The notes beneath the pieces were generated by a model. That model was not told the origin of the DNA, did not search any database, and saw nothing but the letters and a program-made list of their open reading frames with translations. Positions 20,533 to 29,637 of a DNA stretch of 64,000 nucleotides are shown piece by piece (within the stretch, counting starts at the first letter, position 1; each line of letters starts with the position of its first letter). The translations under genes and the position numbers were made by a program. The DNA comes from Kosakonia arachidis (GTDB lineage: Bacteria > Pseudomonadota > Gammaproteobacteria > Enterobacterales > Enterobacteriaceae). Location: assembly GCF_900116535.1 (NCBI RefSeq), contig NZ_FPAU01000001.1, positions 821,687 through 885,686 on the forward strand, in the 5' to 3' direction.

Positions 20533-20814
20533 ATGACACAAGTTTGCACAATTGCCTGGGTACACGGAATGGTGCAAGGCGTCGGGTTTCGTTACTGTAC
20601 GCAACATGAAGCTCAGCGTCTGGGGCTAACGGGATATGCACGCAATCTGGACGATGGCAGTGTCGAGGTGGTGGCTTGCGGAGAGGCGGAAAACGTCGAC
20701 AGACTGGTGGCATGGCTTAAAGCCGGTGGACCGCGCAGCGCCCGGGTTGACAGAGTGCTAACTGAACCGCATCAACCCGGTAGAGAATGGACGAATTTTG
20801 GTATCCGCTATTAA
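20533..20814 (+). CDS. acyP: Acylphosphatase
   Basis: 93 residues. It hydrolyses acyl phosphates. The signature VQGVGFRY holds the catalytic Arg, and the Asn is in [13 protein letters not shown]. The frame is open for 24 codons upstream, but [12 protein letters not shown] is the family start and has GGGAGGAAC before it. The stop overlaps the end of convergent tusE by four bases. Confidence 0.93.
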   Translation: MTQVCTIAWVHGMVQGVGFRYCTQHEAQRLGLTGYARNLDDGSVEVVACGEAENVDRLVAWLKAGGPRSARVDRVLTEPHQPGREWTNFGIRY

Positions 20815-21140
20815 ATACACTTCACTGGTTTAGGCAGGCCGGCGATTTTCGTCGCCTGTTTTGCCGGGCCTTTCGGGAACAGGCGGTACAGATAGCGGCT
20901 GTTGCCTTTCTCTTCGCCAAATTTATTTCCCATCGCTTTAACCAGCATGCGAATAGCCGGCGAGGTATTAAATTCCAGATAGAATTCGCGCACAAAGCGC
21001 ACCACTTCCCAGTGTTCCGGGGAGAGGGTGATGCTCTCTTGTTGCGCAATAACCTCTGCTAACGCTTCGCTCCAGAGGGAGGTATCTTTCAGATAGCCTT
21101 CGCTATCGGTTTCAAGCTCTTTGCCTTCAAACATCAACAT
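20811..21140 (-). CDS. tusE: tRNA 2-thiouridine sulfur carrier TusE
   Basis: 109 residues of the DsrC family, the last sulfur relay from TusBCD to MnmA for s2U34 in tRNA. The penultimate Cys (KPVKCI end) is the persulfide carrier. The central [24 protein letters not shown] is typical. Own transcript; convergent to acyP. Confidence 0.94.
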   Translation of the reverse strand: MLMFEGKELETDSEGYLKDTSLWSEALAEVIAQQESITLSPEHWEVVRFVREFYLEFNTSPAIRMLVKAMGNKFGEEKGNSRYLYRLFPKGPAKQATKIAGLPKPVKCI

Positions 21141-21184
21141 GGTTTTTCACAACGTCAGTCAACAACAACGGCAGTGTAGCAAAA

Positions 21185-21211
21185 AACAAAGCCCCGCAGA
21201 AGCGAGGCTTG
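21185..21211 (-). terminator. Terminator of yccA
   Basis: Minus-strand hairpin AAGCCTCGC / GCGGGGCTT (one mismatch) followed by TGTTTTTTG, just after the yccA stop. Confidence 0.75.
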
Positions 21212-21228
21212 TTGCATGGATGTGACGA

Positions 21229-21888
21229 TTAATCTCTGCTGGCGAAGCCGAGGATACTCAGCAGGCTAACAAAAATGTTGTACAGCGAAACATACAGGCT
21301 GACGGTTGCACGAATATAGTTCGTTTCACCGCCGTGAATGATGTTGCTGGTTTCCAACAGAATCGCGCCGCTGGAGATCAGGATAAACACAGCGCTAATT
21401 GCCAGGTGCAGTGCCGGCAGATGCAAGAAAATGTTCGCCACCATACCGATCAGCACAACCACTACGCCTGCCATCAGCATACCGCCGAGGAAGGACATAT
21501 CTTTGCGCGTGGTCAGCACGTAAGCCGAGCAGCAGAAGAACACCAGCGCAGTGCCGCCGAGCGCCAGCCCAATCAAATCACCCATACCGGCTGACAGATA
21601 GGCATTCAGGATTGGCCCAAGGATATAACCCAGGAACCCGGTGAATGCGAATGCCGCCAGAATACCGGTTGGTTTGTTGGCCAGTTTATAGGTCAGGAAC
21701 ATCAAACCGTACATTCCCACCAGCGTCAGGATCAGCCCCGGCGAAGGCAGCATCAGCACGGTGCTGGCTGTGGCTGTGATAGCGGAAAACGCCAACGTCA
21801 GGCTGAGCAGAAAATAGGTATTGCGTAAAACTTTGTGCGTGCTGAGCAGGGAACTGCGGTCACGCGATGAAGTAATAATACGATCCAT
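21229..21888 (-). CDS. yccA: Bax-inhibitor-1 family protein YccA, FtsH modulator
   Basis: 219 residues, seven predicted membrane helices starting at about residue 25. In E. coli YccA is a slow FtsH substrate that protects SecY from FtsH when translocons jam. The N-terminal cytosolic tail ([15 protein letters not shown]), by which FtsH engages it, is present. It is the last gene of the block conserved with E. coli before serT. Confidence 0.92.
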   Translation of the reverse strand: MDRIITSSRDRSSLLSTHKVLRNTYFLLSLTLAFSAITATASTVLMLPSPGLILTLVGMYGLMFLTYKLANKPTGILAAFAFTGFLGYILGPILNAYLSAGMGDLIGLALGGTALVFFCCSAYVLTTRKDMSFLGGMLMAGVVVVLIGMVANIFLHLPALHLAISAVFILISSGAILLETSNIIHGGETNYIRATVSLYVSLYNIFVSLLSILGFASRD

Positions 21889-22162
21889 AAGTCACTCTCT
21901 TATGAGGATGTAATTGTTTTCTGAGTCTAGAAAAAACTGGCTTTGTAACAAAGTTGTTTTACCCATCTTTACTCATAAAGCAAGGGTATCAGCACAGTAT
22001 TTCCTGCGATGAAATGTGCTCCATGTAGCATAAAGGGATTAATGTGAAGCAGAACCATATTGGTGTCTTATATGTCACTGAAAGCTATTGCTATATCAAT
22101 CTTTGGGCGCTAAGAGTGTAAACGCGTCGGCACACTATAAATGAAAATAAGGTGAAAAGGAC

Positions 22163-23791
22163 ATGAAACCACAACCACGTAATCATATTGCACTTTCTCT
22201 CCTGGCTGTCGGCATTCTGAGCGCATGCTCTGGTGTGTTTGCCGCAACCGTGCCAGCGGGAACTGTGTTGGCAGAAAAACAGGAACTGGTACGCAACAAT
22301 GGCAGCGAGCCCTCTTCACTGGACCCGCATAAAGTAGAAAGCGACGTCGAATTTAATATTATCAGCGATATCTTCGACGGGCTGGTGGCCGTCAGGAATG
22401 ACGGTTCCATCGAACCGCGCCTCGCGGAAAAATGGGAGAACAAGGGCAACACGGTGTGGGTATTCCATCTGCGTCCGGGCATCACCTGGTCAGATGGTAC
22501 CGCCATCACCGCGAAAGATGTGGTCTGGAGTTGGCAGCGTCTGGTTGATCCGAAAACCGCATCGCCTTACGCCAGCTTTCCTGGCAACATGCACATCCAG
22601 AATGCGGCGGACATTGCATTAGGCAAGAAATCGCCTGATACGCTGGGGGTAAAAGCGCTGGATGATTCAACGCTGGAAGTCACGCTGACGCAGCCAACGG
22701 CCGCGTTTCTGGCGATGCTGGCGCACCCGTCTCTGGTGCCGGTCGATCCGGTGCTGATTAACCGTTTTGGCGATAAGTGGACCAAACCGGAACATATCGT
22801 TACTAGCGGCGCGTATAAAATTACCGATTGGGTGGTCAACGAACGTATCGTTGCCGAGCGCAATGTGCGCTACTGGAACAACAAACAGACGGTAATTAAT
22901 AAAGTCACCTATCTGCCCATTAATGCCGAAACGGCGGATGTTAACCGTTACAAGGCGGGTGAGATCGATATTACCTATACCATCCCGGTTAATCAGTTCG
23001 CGCAGCTACAGAAAACACTGGGCGATCAAGTGCATGTCACGCCACAACTGGCGACCTATTATTACGAGTTTAATACCACCAAAGCGCCGTTTAACGATCC
23101 GCGTGTACGCCGTGCGCTGAATATGGCACTGGATAAGGACATCATCGCCGATAAAGTGATGGCGCAGGGGCAGCGTCCGGCATGGGTTATCAGCCAGCCG
23201 CAAATCGGCGGTGTGAAAATTGCGCCGCCGGATTATGCGTCATGGCCTCGTGAAAAGCGGATAGCCGAAGCAAAAAAACTGCTTAACGAAGCTGGATTCA
23301 ACGCGTCGCATCCGTTGAGTTTCAATCTGCTCTATAACACGATGGAGACGCATCAGCGCATTGCCATTGCCGCCAGTTCTATGTGGAAGAAAAATCTCGG
23401 CGTGGAAGCGAAGCTGCAAAATCAGGAATGGAAAACCATGCTGGACACCATGCATACCGGTAATTTTGATGCGGTACGTTATGCGTGGATTGCCGATTAT
23501 GATGACGCGTCGACCTTCCTGAATAACTTCCGTACAGGCGACAGCGAAAACACCAGCAAATACAGTAATCCGGCATATGACGAAGCGATGCAGAATGCGG
23601 CGAAAGCGAAGGACATTGCCGAACGTGGAAAATACTACCAGCAAGCGGAAGATATCCTCGGACAGGATGTTCCGGCCATTCCGGTTTACCATTATGTGCG
23701 TACGCATCTGGTGAAACCGTGGGTGGGTGGTTTTGCGCCTGACAGCCTCGGGGTCTATCTGACAAAAGATTTGTACATCAAGAAACACTAA
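22163..23791 (+). CDS. OppA/MppA-like peptide ABC transporter binding protein
   Basis: 542 residues, an SBP family 5 protein. RNNGSEPSSLDPHKVESDVEFN, GAYKITDWVVNERIV and KPWVGG match OppA/MppA. The N-terminus is hydrophobic with LSAC at residues 19-22, a possible lipobox, followed by VFAAT, a possible signal peptidase I site, so either a lipoprotein or a soluble periplasmic protein. No transporter genes are next to it, so it probably serves an Opp-type permease encoded elsewhere. It is inserted between yccA and serT, where E. coli has nothing comparable. SD AAAGGAC before ATG 22163. Peptide specificity cannot be told. Confidence 0.85.
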   Translation: MKPQPRNHIALSLLAVGILSACSGVFAATVPAGTVLAEKQELVRNNGSEPSSLDPHKVESDVEFNIISDIFDGLVAVRNDGSIEPRLAEKWENKGNTVWVFHLRPGITWSDGTAITAKDVVWSWQRLVDPKTASPYASFPGNMHIQNAADIALGKKSPDTLGVKALDDSTLEVTLTQPTAAFLAMLAHPSLVPVDPVLINRFGDKWTKPEHIVTSGAYKITDWVVNERIVAERNVRYWNNKQTVINKVTYLPINAETADVNRYKAGEIDITYTIPVNQFAQLQKTLGDQVHVTPQLATYYYEFNTTKAPFNDPRVRRALNMALDKDIIADKVMAQGQRPAWVISQPQIGGVKIAPPDYASWPREKRIAEAKKLLNEAGFNASHPLSFNLLYNTMETHQRIAIAASSMWKKNLGVEAKLQNQEWKTMLDTMHTGNFDAVRYAWIADYDDASTFLNNFRTGDSENTSKYSNPAYDEAMQNAAKAKDIAERGKYYQQAEDILGQDVPAIPVYHYVRTHLVKPWVGGFAPDSLGVYLTKDLYIKKH

Positions 23792-23891
23792 GTTTTGCCA
23801 TGAAGCGTGCTGAATAAACGATCATAATGCTGATATTTCAGACAAATAACATGTTTTTGATTGTTTTTCAGGCAAACAGGCATTCTCAGTC

Positions 23892-23920
23892 TTTACAGAC
23901 GACCCGGGGATGTTTATAGT
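23892..23920 (+). promoter_or_regulatory. serT promoter
   Basis: TTTACA and TATAGT with a 17-base spacer, followed by the GC-rich discriminator GCGCC, as expected for stringently controlled stable-RNA promoters. It ends 12 bases before the mature tRNA. Confidence 0.85.
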
Positions 23921-23932
23921 GCGCCTCATTCC

Positions 23933-24020
23933 GGAAGTGTGGCCGAGCGGTTGAAGGCACCGGTCTTGAAAACCGGCGACCCGAAAGGGTTCCAGAGTTC
24001 GAATCTCTGCGCTTCCGCCA
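23933..24020 (+). tRNA. serT: tRNA-Ser (anticodon TGA)
   Basis: 88 nt with long variable arm, encoded CCA end and anticodon loop CTTGAAA (TGA). It appears identical to E. coli serT and lies in the expected position after yccA. The sequence beyond it diverges completely from the E. coli order, so serT marks the edge of the conserved block. No second copy of its 3' end is visible downstream that would mark an integrated element. Confidence 0.98.
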
Positions 24021-24028
24021 GATTAAAC

Positions 24029-24061
24029 AAGGGGTTACCGAAAGGTAACCCCTTTGTTTTT
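24029..24061 (+). terminator. Terminator of serT
   Basis: Perfect 11-bp stem AAGGGGTTACC / GGTAACCCCTT, GAAA loop, followed by TGTTTTT. Confidence 0.93.
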
Positions 24062-24153
24062 CCGGCTCCTGGCTGCTGGGTTGCTCTACTCGCCTGCGAC
24101 ATCTTCCCTCTCTGTCGTAAACCCGTGCTTCAGACGGCTGGAATGATCCCGTA

Positions 24154-25164
24154 TCAGGGCTGCTGTAAGCCGCTTCTTTGTTTAATCCACTCTTTATACC
24201 TGCCAGGCGACATGCCCATAACGTTAATGAAGGCGCGTCGAAAGGCCGTTTCGTCACTGTAACCACATTCGCTGGCAATCTGCGCTAACGTTTTTCCCGG
24301 TTTTTCCAGCAGCACAGCGGCGTTTTCAATGCGCACGCGGGTGATAAAATTTTTGGGTGTTTCCTGTGACAATTCCCCCATTTTTCTGTGCAACGTCCGT
24401 GAAGACATATTCAGCTGTTCGGCGAGTTGCTCAACGGAGATAGCGATGTTTTGGTAACGAACAATATTTTCGGCTTTGATAAGTAATGGATGTACAGAAT
24501 TCAGAAATCCACCGGGAGCGTAAATATGCTGTGAGAGTGGCTGGCTGTCAGCGACGGCCATATCCGCTGTCATTCTTGCCGCTTCATTACCCCGTTTTTT
24601 TCGCACAATATGAATGGCAAGATCCACCCAGGATAACGGGCCGCCGGTGGTAATAACATTTCCCTCTTCCGCCAGCGTCTTACCCCATATGGGGTTGGCT
24701 GCGGGGTAGCGTTCACGCAACGTATGAAAAAGCCACCATGTTGTTGTGCACATCCTGCCGTTCAGTACGCCTGCCTCACCCAGCACAAACCCTCCCGCAC
24801 ATACGCCCGCGACAATACTACCTTGCTGATAGTGATGTTTAACCCACGCTGCGCCCGCTTTTACCGCCGCAAAATCCACCGGGAATTTGTCGGCATCAAG
24901 CCGCATACCGCTTGCAATCACCAGATCAAATTTCTCAGCGGAGCTAAACGCGCCGTCGCTTTCAATTAATCGCCCCTGCGCGTCAACCACCGGTTTTCCG
25001 TCTGGTGTGATCACATTGACCATGAAATAGGGCGCTGTAGCGTCAGCTGGAGTGTTAAGGCCAGGCTTTTGCGAGATGGCCTGGTTAGCCAGCCAGAACA
25101 TGTCAGAGAGGCCAGCGATAGCCGATTTCATACTGCCAGGCAGAGCCAGAAGTGCGATATGCAT
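24154..25164 (-). CDS. GlxA-type transcriptional regulator (DJ-1/PfpI domain plus AraC HTH)
   Basis: 336 residues. Residues 1-200 form a DJ-1/PfpI (class I glutamine amidotransferase-like) domain with the nucleophile-elbow Cys in AGVCAGGFVLGEAG. Residues 230-325 are an AraC-type double HTH (VEQLAEQLNMSSRTLHRKMGE and LAQIASECGYSDETAFRRAF). Such regulators often sense small metabolites. It is divergent from the hydrolase at 25278 across a 113-base gap, so the hydrolase is the likely target. Effector unknown. Confidence 0.88.
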   Translation of the reverse strand: MHIALLALPGSMKSAIAGLSDMFWLANQAISQKPGLNTPADATAPYFMVNVITPDGKPVVDAQGRLIESDGAFSSAEKFDLVIASGMRLDADKFPVDFAAVKAGAAWVKHHYQQGSIVAGVCAGGFVLGEAGVLNGRMCTTTWWLFHTLRERYPAANPIWGKTLAEEGNVITTGGPLSWVDLAIHIVRKKRGNEAARMTADMAVADSQPLSQHIYAPGGFLNSVHPLLIKAENIVRYQNIAISVEQLAEQLNMSSRTLHRKMGELSQETPKNFITRVRIENAAVLLEKPGKTLAQIASECGYSDETAFRRAFINVMGMSPGRYKEWIKQRSGLQQP

Positions 25165-25277
25165 TGTTTATCCGCCACAGGTTGTCAGATTTTGCATCAT
25201 ATCTGTCATTTAAGACACTTCATACCTCCTTTATCCGGCCTTACACTTAGGCGCACGGACAGGCTGAAACCTGTAGA

Positions 25278-26069
25278 ATGGACGAAGATATGTACCTTAA
25301 GTTACGAAATTTAAAACGCCTGGCATTCATCGGGTTAATCGCTATATTTTCCATCAGACTGCATGCAGAGGAGGTTCCCATTAAAAATATCGTCCTGGTC
25401 CATGGCGCTTTTACGGATGGCTCAAGCTGGAGTGAGGTAATAACACGCCTTCAGTCTCTTGGTTACCATGTTACCGCCGTGCAAAACCCTCTGACCTCGC
25501 TGCGGGATGACGTTGCGGCAACCCGCAGAGTGCTGGAACGTCAGCAGGGAGACGTCCTTCTTGTCGGTCACTCGTGGGGCGGAGCCGTCATTACCGAGGC
25601 GGGAAACGCGGCAAATGTTAAGGGGCTTTTCTACCTCTCTGCACTGGTGCCAGACAGCAACGAATCTGTTGCTGATGTACTTCAGCGATTAAAAGCCCCG
25701 ATGGAAGGGATGCAGGCAGACAGTAACGGATTTATCTGGCTGGATGACCCGAAGATATTCCATGACGTTATGGCAAATGATATGTCGCAGAAAAAGGCGG
25801 CATTATTAGCCTCTGTACAGCAACCCATTGCAGCGGGTGCTTTTTCAGAGAAAATTACGCAGGCGGCATGGCGAAACAAACCTTCCGGGTATCTTGTTAC
25901 TGAAAATGATCATGCACTTCAGCCTGCGGTTCAGTCACGTTTTGCCAGTGCTATAGGTGCAAATACCACCATGCTCAACGCCAGCCACATGTCGATGGTA
26001 TCCCACCCGGAAAAAGTAGCGGAATTGATAGATAAAGCAGCCCGGGAAATGACTCCGTCCGATCAATAA
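25278..26069 (+). CDS. Secreted alpha/beta hydrolase
   Basis: 263 residues (259 if the ATG at 25290 is used). The N-terminus LAFIGLIAIFSIRLHAEE looks like a signal peptide cleaved after HA. The alpha/beta hydrolase fold shows the oxyanion block LVHGAFTDGSSW, nucleophile GHSWGG, and a C-terminal His in NASHMSMVSHPEKV. This is the EstA-like/salicylate-esterase-type group often annotated as alpha/beta hydrolase. It is divergent from the GlxA-type regulator. Substrate unknown. Confidence 0.82.
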   Translation: MDEDMYLKLRNLKRLAFIGLIAIFSIRLHAEEVPIKNIVLVHGAFTDGSSWSEVITRLQSLGYHVTAVQNPLTSLRDDVAATRRVLERQQGDVLLVGHSWGGAVITEAGNAANVKGLFYLSALVPDSNESVADVLQRLKAPMEGMQADSNGFIWLDDPKIFHDVMANDMSQKKAALLASVQQPIAAGAFSEKITQAAWRNKPSGYLVTENDHALQPAVQSRFASAIGANTTMLNASHMSMVSHPEKVAELIDKAAREMTPSDQ

Positions 26070-26792
26070 ATGTGAAATAGCGATGAAAATTTTACAGATG
26101 GATTAAAGTATTACCCACAATGCTTCCATTTACCATCCGCAGTTATTAAGAAACTCACCGGAAGCGTGAAATACAGTGAAGTTATTTATCGTGCGTTGTA
26201 AAAAATGAATTTCAGTAGATTTCGCTGTGGGGTTCAAATCATGGATTTTCAGTGAAGGTAGCTAACTTTGGTTTTTGACTTCCGGGAGTTAATAATATCG
26301 GATTTATTCGTATAAAAGAGGTTGCAAAAGGTAAAGATATTTAAATGATAATGAATTTCCCGCACGATTGATTCTATTAGCAATGTCATGCTAAAGATTT
26401 TAATTTAGTATGAGGGAATAAGTAGATGCATATCATAACCCTGAGCATTACCCTTAGAGTTCTCAGGGCTTACAGCTTTTCTTAATCAAGAAAAAACTCA
26501 ATCTGATAGATTTCGCTTTATTTTTTTAATTACAAAACTTCGAAAAACCTCTTCAGAATCATCAATATTTTTGGATAAGTTGAGGGGGGAATCAATAAAT
26601 TATTTATTGACGAGCAATAAGAAATAAATAAACGATCGATGCCCTGTTTTTGATAGCTGCCACCTATGGTATATGTGTTTTTTTAAGTTTATTCCGATCA
26701 ATAACTAAGAGAAATCATTATCCTGCCGATATTTTTCTATGCCTTCTGCAACTGCGCAGTGGGTATGTTTATTAATCCACTAAGGAAAGATA
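26070..26792. other. Long AT-rich intergenic region before the chemoreceptor gene
   Basis: 723 bases with no credible gene. An inverted repeat CCCTGAG (26439-26445) / CTCAGGG (26462-26468) followed by CTTTTCTT could be a weak terminator. The 3' end holds the sigma-28-like promoter of the downstream gene. Base composition is clearly more AT-rich than the core genome, suggesting acquired DNA. Confidence 0.6.
26706..26732 (+). promoter_or_regulatory. Candidate FliA (sigma-28) promoter
   Basis: TAAG-N15-GCCGATAT compared with the consensus TAAA-N15-GCCGATAA: 10 of 12 positions and exact spacing. It lies 60 bases before the chemoreceptor start, which makes it functionally sensible. Confidence 0.7.
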
Positions 26793-28364
26793 ATGAAAAA
26801 CAAAGTTACCATAGTAAAGCCTGCAGGCATAAGTATCAGAAATAAGATTATTTCTTCGTTCGGCATTTTGATCCTGTTACTGACTTTCATTGCCGGGAAT
26901 GCATTATATCGCCTTGACGAAGCTAAAAATAAGATCTCAAAAATTGTCACGGAGGATTATCCCACCACGGCAATGGGAAATAATCTTATCAGAGAAGTTA
27001 ATACATCAACAGTTTTATTTCTCAATGCATTAATAGAAAAAAATCCGCAAAAGCAAAGCCAGTTAATGCAGGAAGTAACTTCACGATCGGAAAAAATAAA
27101 CGAGATTTATAAACAACTCAATACTGCGGCAGACGATTCAGCCTCTCAGGCACTTTTGGCCAATGTTACGGATATGCGGAAACTCTATATTCAGTCACGA
27201 AATAAGGTGGTACAGAACATCCAGTCAGATCCTGCTTCGGCAATTGATGAATATACAAATAACACGCGTGAAAGAGAATTACAGTATATTGATAAAATTA
27301 CCACCTTTATCAATCTTCAACGAGATGAAATGCAAACGTCATATACTGATTTTTTGCATGATTACAGTACGTCAAAAATGGTCATGATCATTATCGCGAT
27401 AGTTTGCCTGATCCTTGGCGCCACTATGGCGATCGTTATTTCACGCGCTATTGTTACTCCCATTATACATGCGGTTGAGGCAGCTACGCGCATCGCCGCA
27501 GGCAACCTTGGGGAAGAAATAAAGGTGACATCAAAAGATGAAACCGGGCAACTGACCAGCGCTATTTCGCATATGCAGGATGAGTTAATAAAAATAGTCA
27601 CGGAAATACGTGGCGGAGCCGAAAATATTGCAACCGGCGCTTCTCAAATTATGGCCGGAACCCGTGATTTATCGGCCCGCACGGAAGAGCAGGCCAGCTC
27701 TATAGAACAGACGGCATCGTCAATGGAACAGATCTCCGCAACGGTAAAAAATACTGGCGATAATACGGCGAATGCTTCGCAACTCTCGGCGAAAGCGAGT
27801 GATGCGGTGACGGATAACGGAAAATTGATGACTTCGCTGACGCAAGAGATCCAGAATATCAGCAGCTCAGCGGACAAAATGTCTGACATCATTAATCTGA
27901 TTGATTCCATTGCCTTCCAGACCAATATTTTGGCACTTAACGCTGCCGTTGAAGCCGCGCGTGCGGGTGAACATGGTAAAGGGTTTGCAGTCGTGGCGCA
28001 GGAAGTTCGCAATCTTGCCCAGAAAACGGCCAATTCATCGAAGGAGATCAGGACGTTGATCGAGAATTCAACGCAGCAAAGTGTCCGCGGGCTGGAGATG
28101 GTACGGCAGGTAAATGGAAAAATGGATGAACTGGTACAAAACGTCGATAGCGTCACCAGTATTCTGAAAGAAATAGAGCAGGCCAGTCTCGAGCAGAGCG
28201 ATGGCGTTCACCAGATTAATATCGCCATCGGGCAGATCGATACCACTACGCAGCAGAACGCCGCGCTTGTAGAGGAGTCGGTTGCCGCTTCTGAAATGCT
28301 TAACGAACAGGCCAGAGTCATGAAGGATCTGGTCAGCGTATTCCGTGTTCCGCACAATGCCTGA
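26793..28364 (+). CDS. Methyl-accepting chemotaxis protein
   Basis: 523 residues. TM1 is at about 19-40, a periplasmic four-helix-bundle sensor domain at 41-190, TM2 at about 194-214 (MVMIIIAIVCLILGATMAIVI), HAMP at 215-267, and a signalling domain with the highly conserved hairpin tip IDSIAFQTNILALNAAVEAARAGEHGKGFAVVA. The C-terminus (VSVFRVPHNA) lacks the NWETF-type CheR-binding tail, so methylation must rely on other receptors. The ligand is unknown, and the sensor resembles the 4HB group. SD AAGGAAAG precedes ATG 26793. Confidence 0.92.
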   Translation: MKNKVTIVKPAGISIRNKIISSFGILILLLTFIAGNALYRLDEAKNKISKIVTEDYPTTAMGNNLIREVNTSTVLFLNALIEKNPQKQSQLMQEVTSRSEKINEIYKQLNTAADDSASQALLANVTDMRKLYIQSRNKVVQNIQSDPASAIDEYTNNTRERELQYIDKITTFINLQRDEMQTSYTDFLHDYSTSKMVMIIIAIVCLILGATMAIVISRAIVTPIIHAVEAATRIAAGNLGEEIKVTSKDETGQLTSAISHMQDELIKIVTEIRGGAENIATGASQIMAGTRDLSARTEEQASSIEQTASSMEQISATVKNTGDNTANASQLSAKASDAVTDNGKLMTSLTQEIQNISSSADKMSDIINLIDSIAFQTNILALNAAVEAARAGEHGKGFAVVAQEVRNLAQKTANSSKEIRTLIENSTQQSVRGLEMVRQVNGKMDELVQNVDSVTSILKEIEQASLEQSDGVHQINIAIGQIDTTTQQNAALVEESVAASEMLNEQARVMKDLVSVFRVPHNA

Positions 28365-28401
28365 TAACGCAACAACACGTTGCTGGGTTAACTAATGTTC
28401 A

Positions 28402-28430
28402 CCGGTGAAAGAGATCTGCTCTTTCACCGG
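28402..28430. terminator. Hairpin after the chemoreceptor gene
   Basis: Perfect 12-bp stem CCGGTGAAAGAG / CTCTTTCACCGG, ATCTG loop, 38 bases after the stop. No immediate T tract follows (a T6 comes 20 bases later), so it may end transcripts or protect a 3' end. Confidence 0.55.
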
Positions 28431-28604
28431 ATCAGACTTAGCGTACTTTTTTGGGGAACAGAGTGGCTATCACGTCACCATGCATTCGTGCGTTTGCAAA
28501 CGTGCTGCGCTTTAAATCAGCCACCTTATTCCAGACAACATGCGGCTTATCGCGACACGATTTGCCAGTGAGTGGCAGGATATCCCCTGTGACCGATAGT
28601 CCCT

Positions 28605-29282
28605 TTATTTTTTCAGCAGACGAGGCAGTTGGTTCTCCAGTTCAAGCACGCAGGCATCCATCATTTTCTGCGTCTCTTCGCTGACTTTCGCGTAGTTATT
28701 TGCTTTCCAGTCGTTTAACGGCGCGGTTTTCACCGTCGGTGCGCATTCCGCACTAACATAAGTACTGAATGCATTGCCGCCCTCCGGACGTTTATAAAAT
28801 TTAACCCGGTAGGTGAGATCGTAATTGCTATTGCTGGTCGACATATCGGTATAAATCAGTGACCACTGAGATGCGGCGATGTACAGCGTTTCCTGATAGG
28901 CGTAACCGCCGCCATTTTTTTCCAGCCAGTCGTGAATTTTGGCTTCCGCTTTCGGCGCTAAATAGCGAGAGGTCGGTTCAGGCAGGTTATCGATGGTGTT
29001 TCCTTTATAGACATTTTTATCGAATGCGTTGCTGCTGATGCCGCCGCCGAGTGCTGCGCCCAGAACCGCAAGCCCCATTCCGGTACCAGAGGGCGCCGGA
29101 GAGACTTCGCGCAATTTAACGTCTGGATAGAGGTTATTGTTCATCTCGGCGGGGCTGAAGATGGCAGCAACATTCACTTTGCTGCCGTTGCTTGCGGTCA
29201 CGGCATGTGACGTCGTATTAGTCGTGCAGCCGCTTAAGAAAGCTGCGGATAAAGCACCGGTAATCAAAAGCTGAACTTTCAT
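28605..29282 (-). CDS. Lipoprotein of unknown function
   Basis: 225 residues. Signal with lipobox LSGC (Cys19), then TTNTTSHAV, consistent with an outer-membrane lipoprotein. A short Gly-rich hydrophobic stretch GMGLAVLGAALGGGISS (about 68-84) may insert in or touch a membrane. The rest is a mixed soluble domain with a Cys pair (SAECAPT and MDACVLE). I do not recognise the family. It stands alone between the chemoreceptor gene and the secretion locus. Confidence 0.7.
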   Translation of the reverse strand: MKVQLLITGALSAAFLSGCTTNTTSHAVTASNGSKVNVAAIFSPAEMNNNLYPDVKLREVSPAPSGTGMGLAVLGAALGGGISSNAFDKNVYKGNTIDNLPEPTSRYLAPKAEAKIHDWLEKNGGGYAYQETLYIAASQWSLIYTDMSTSNSNYDLTYRVKFYKRPEGGNAFSTYVSAECAPTVKTAPLNDWKANNYAKVSEETQKMMDACVLELENQLPRLLKK

Positions 29283-29637
29283 GTTTTCCCTTTCACTATT
29301 ATTAATAGTTAACGCGCATCAATCGTTTTACTTATTACGTCGCCCGGCGAGGTTTCTCAATACGGAGTCGCGTTATATAATTAGCGGCAGTAACACTAAA
29401 ACCTTTATAAGGAATTTTCTTTAAGTTTTATTTGGGGTTGACTACTTTCGTGAAGATAGCACGAATAGCTCAGATTCGATCCAGCATGCCAGGATAAGCG
29501 CAGTATAAAATTCACATCCAAAGCCAAACTGACAAATGCAATGGCGGTATTCCAGAAATATTAATTGTTTCTATTTTTTCTCTTTGATGGCATCCTTAAA
29601 TGGGAAATTAAAACAGACTCGTTGATTAATTTGCTTT
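29283..29637. other. Intergenic region before cdiB
   Basis: 355 AT-rich bases with no gene. It contains TTGACT at 29438 and an inverted repeat TTCGTG-N7-CACGAA (29447-29465) that could be an operator next to a promoter of the secretion locus. Nothing else is recognised. Confidence 0.4.

Noticed and set aside
23933-24020. serT as attachment site of an integrated island covering the accessory region
   Set aside because: No second copy of the tRNA 3' end and no integrase gene are visible downstream.
29201-29282. Second chemoreceptor- or CDI-linked small gene between 28440 and 28600
   Set aside because: The plus-strand frame there (28451-28684) has no ribosome site and runs into the end of the lipoprotein gene on the other strand.
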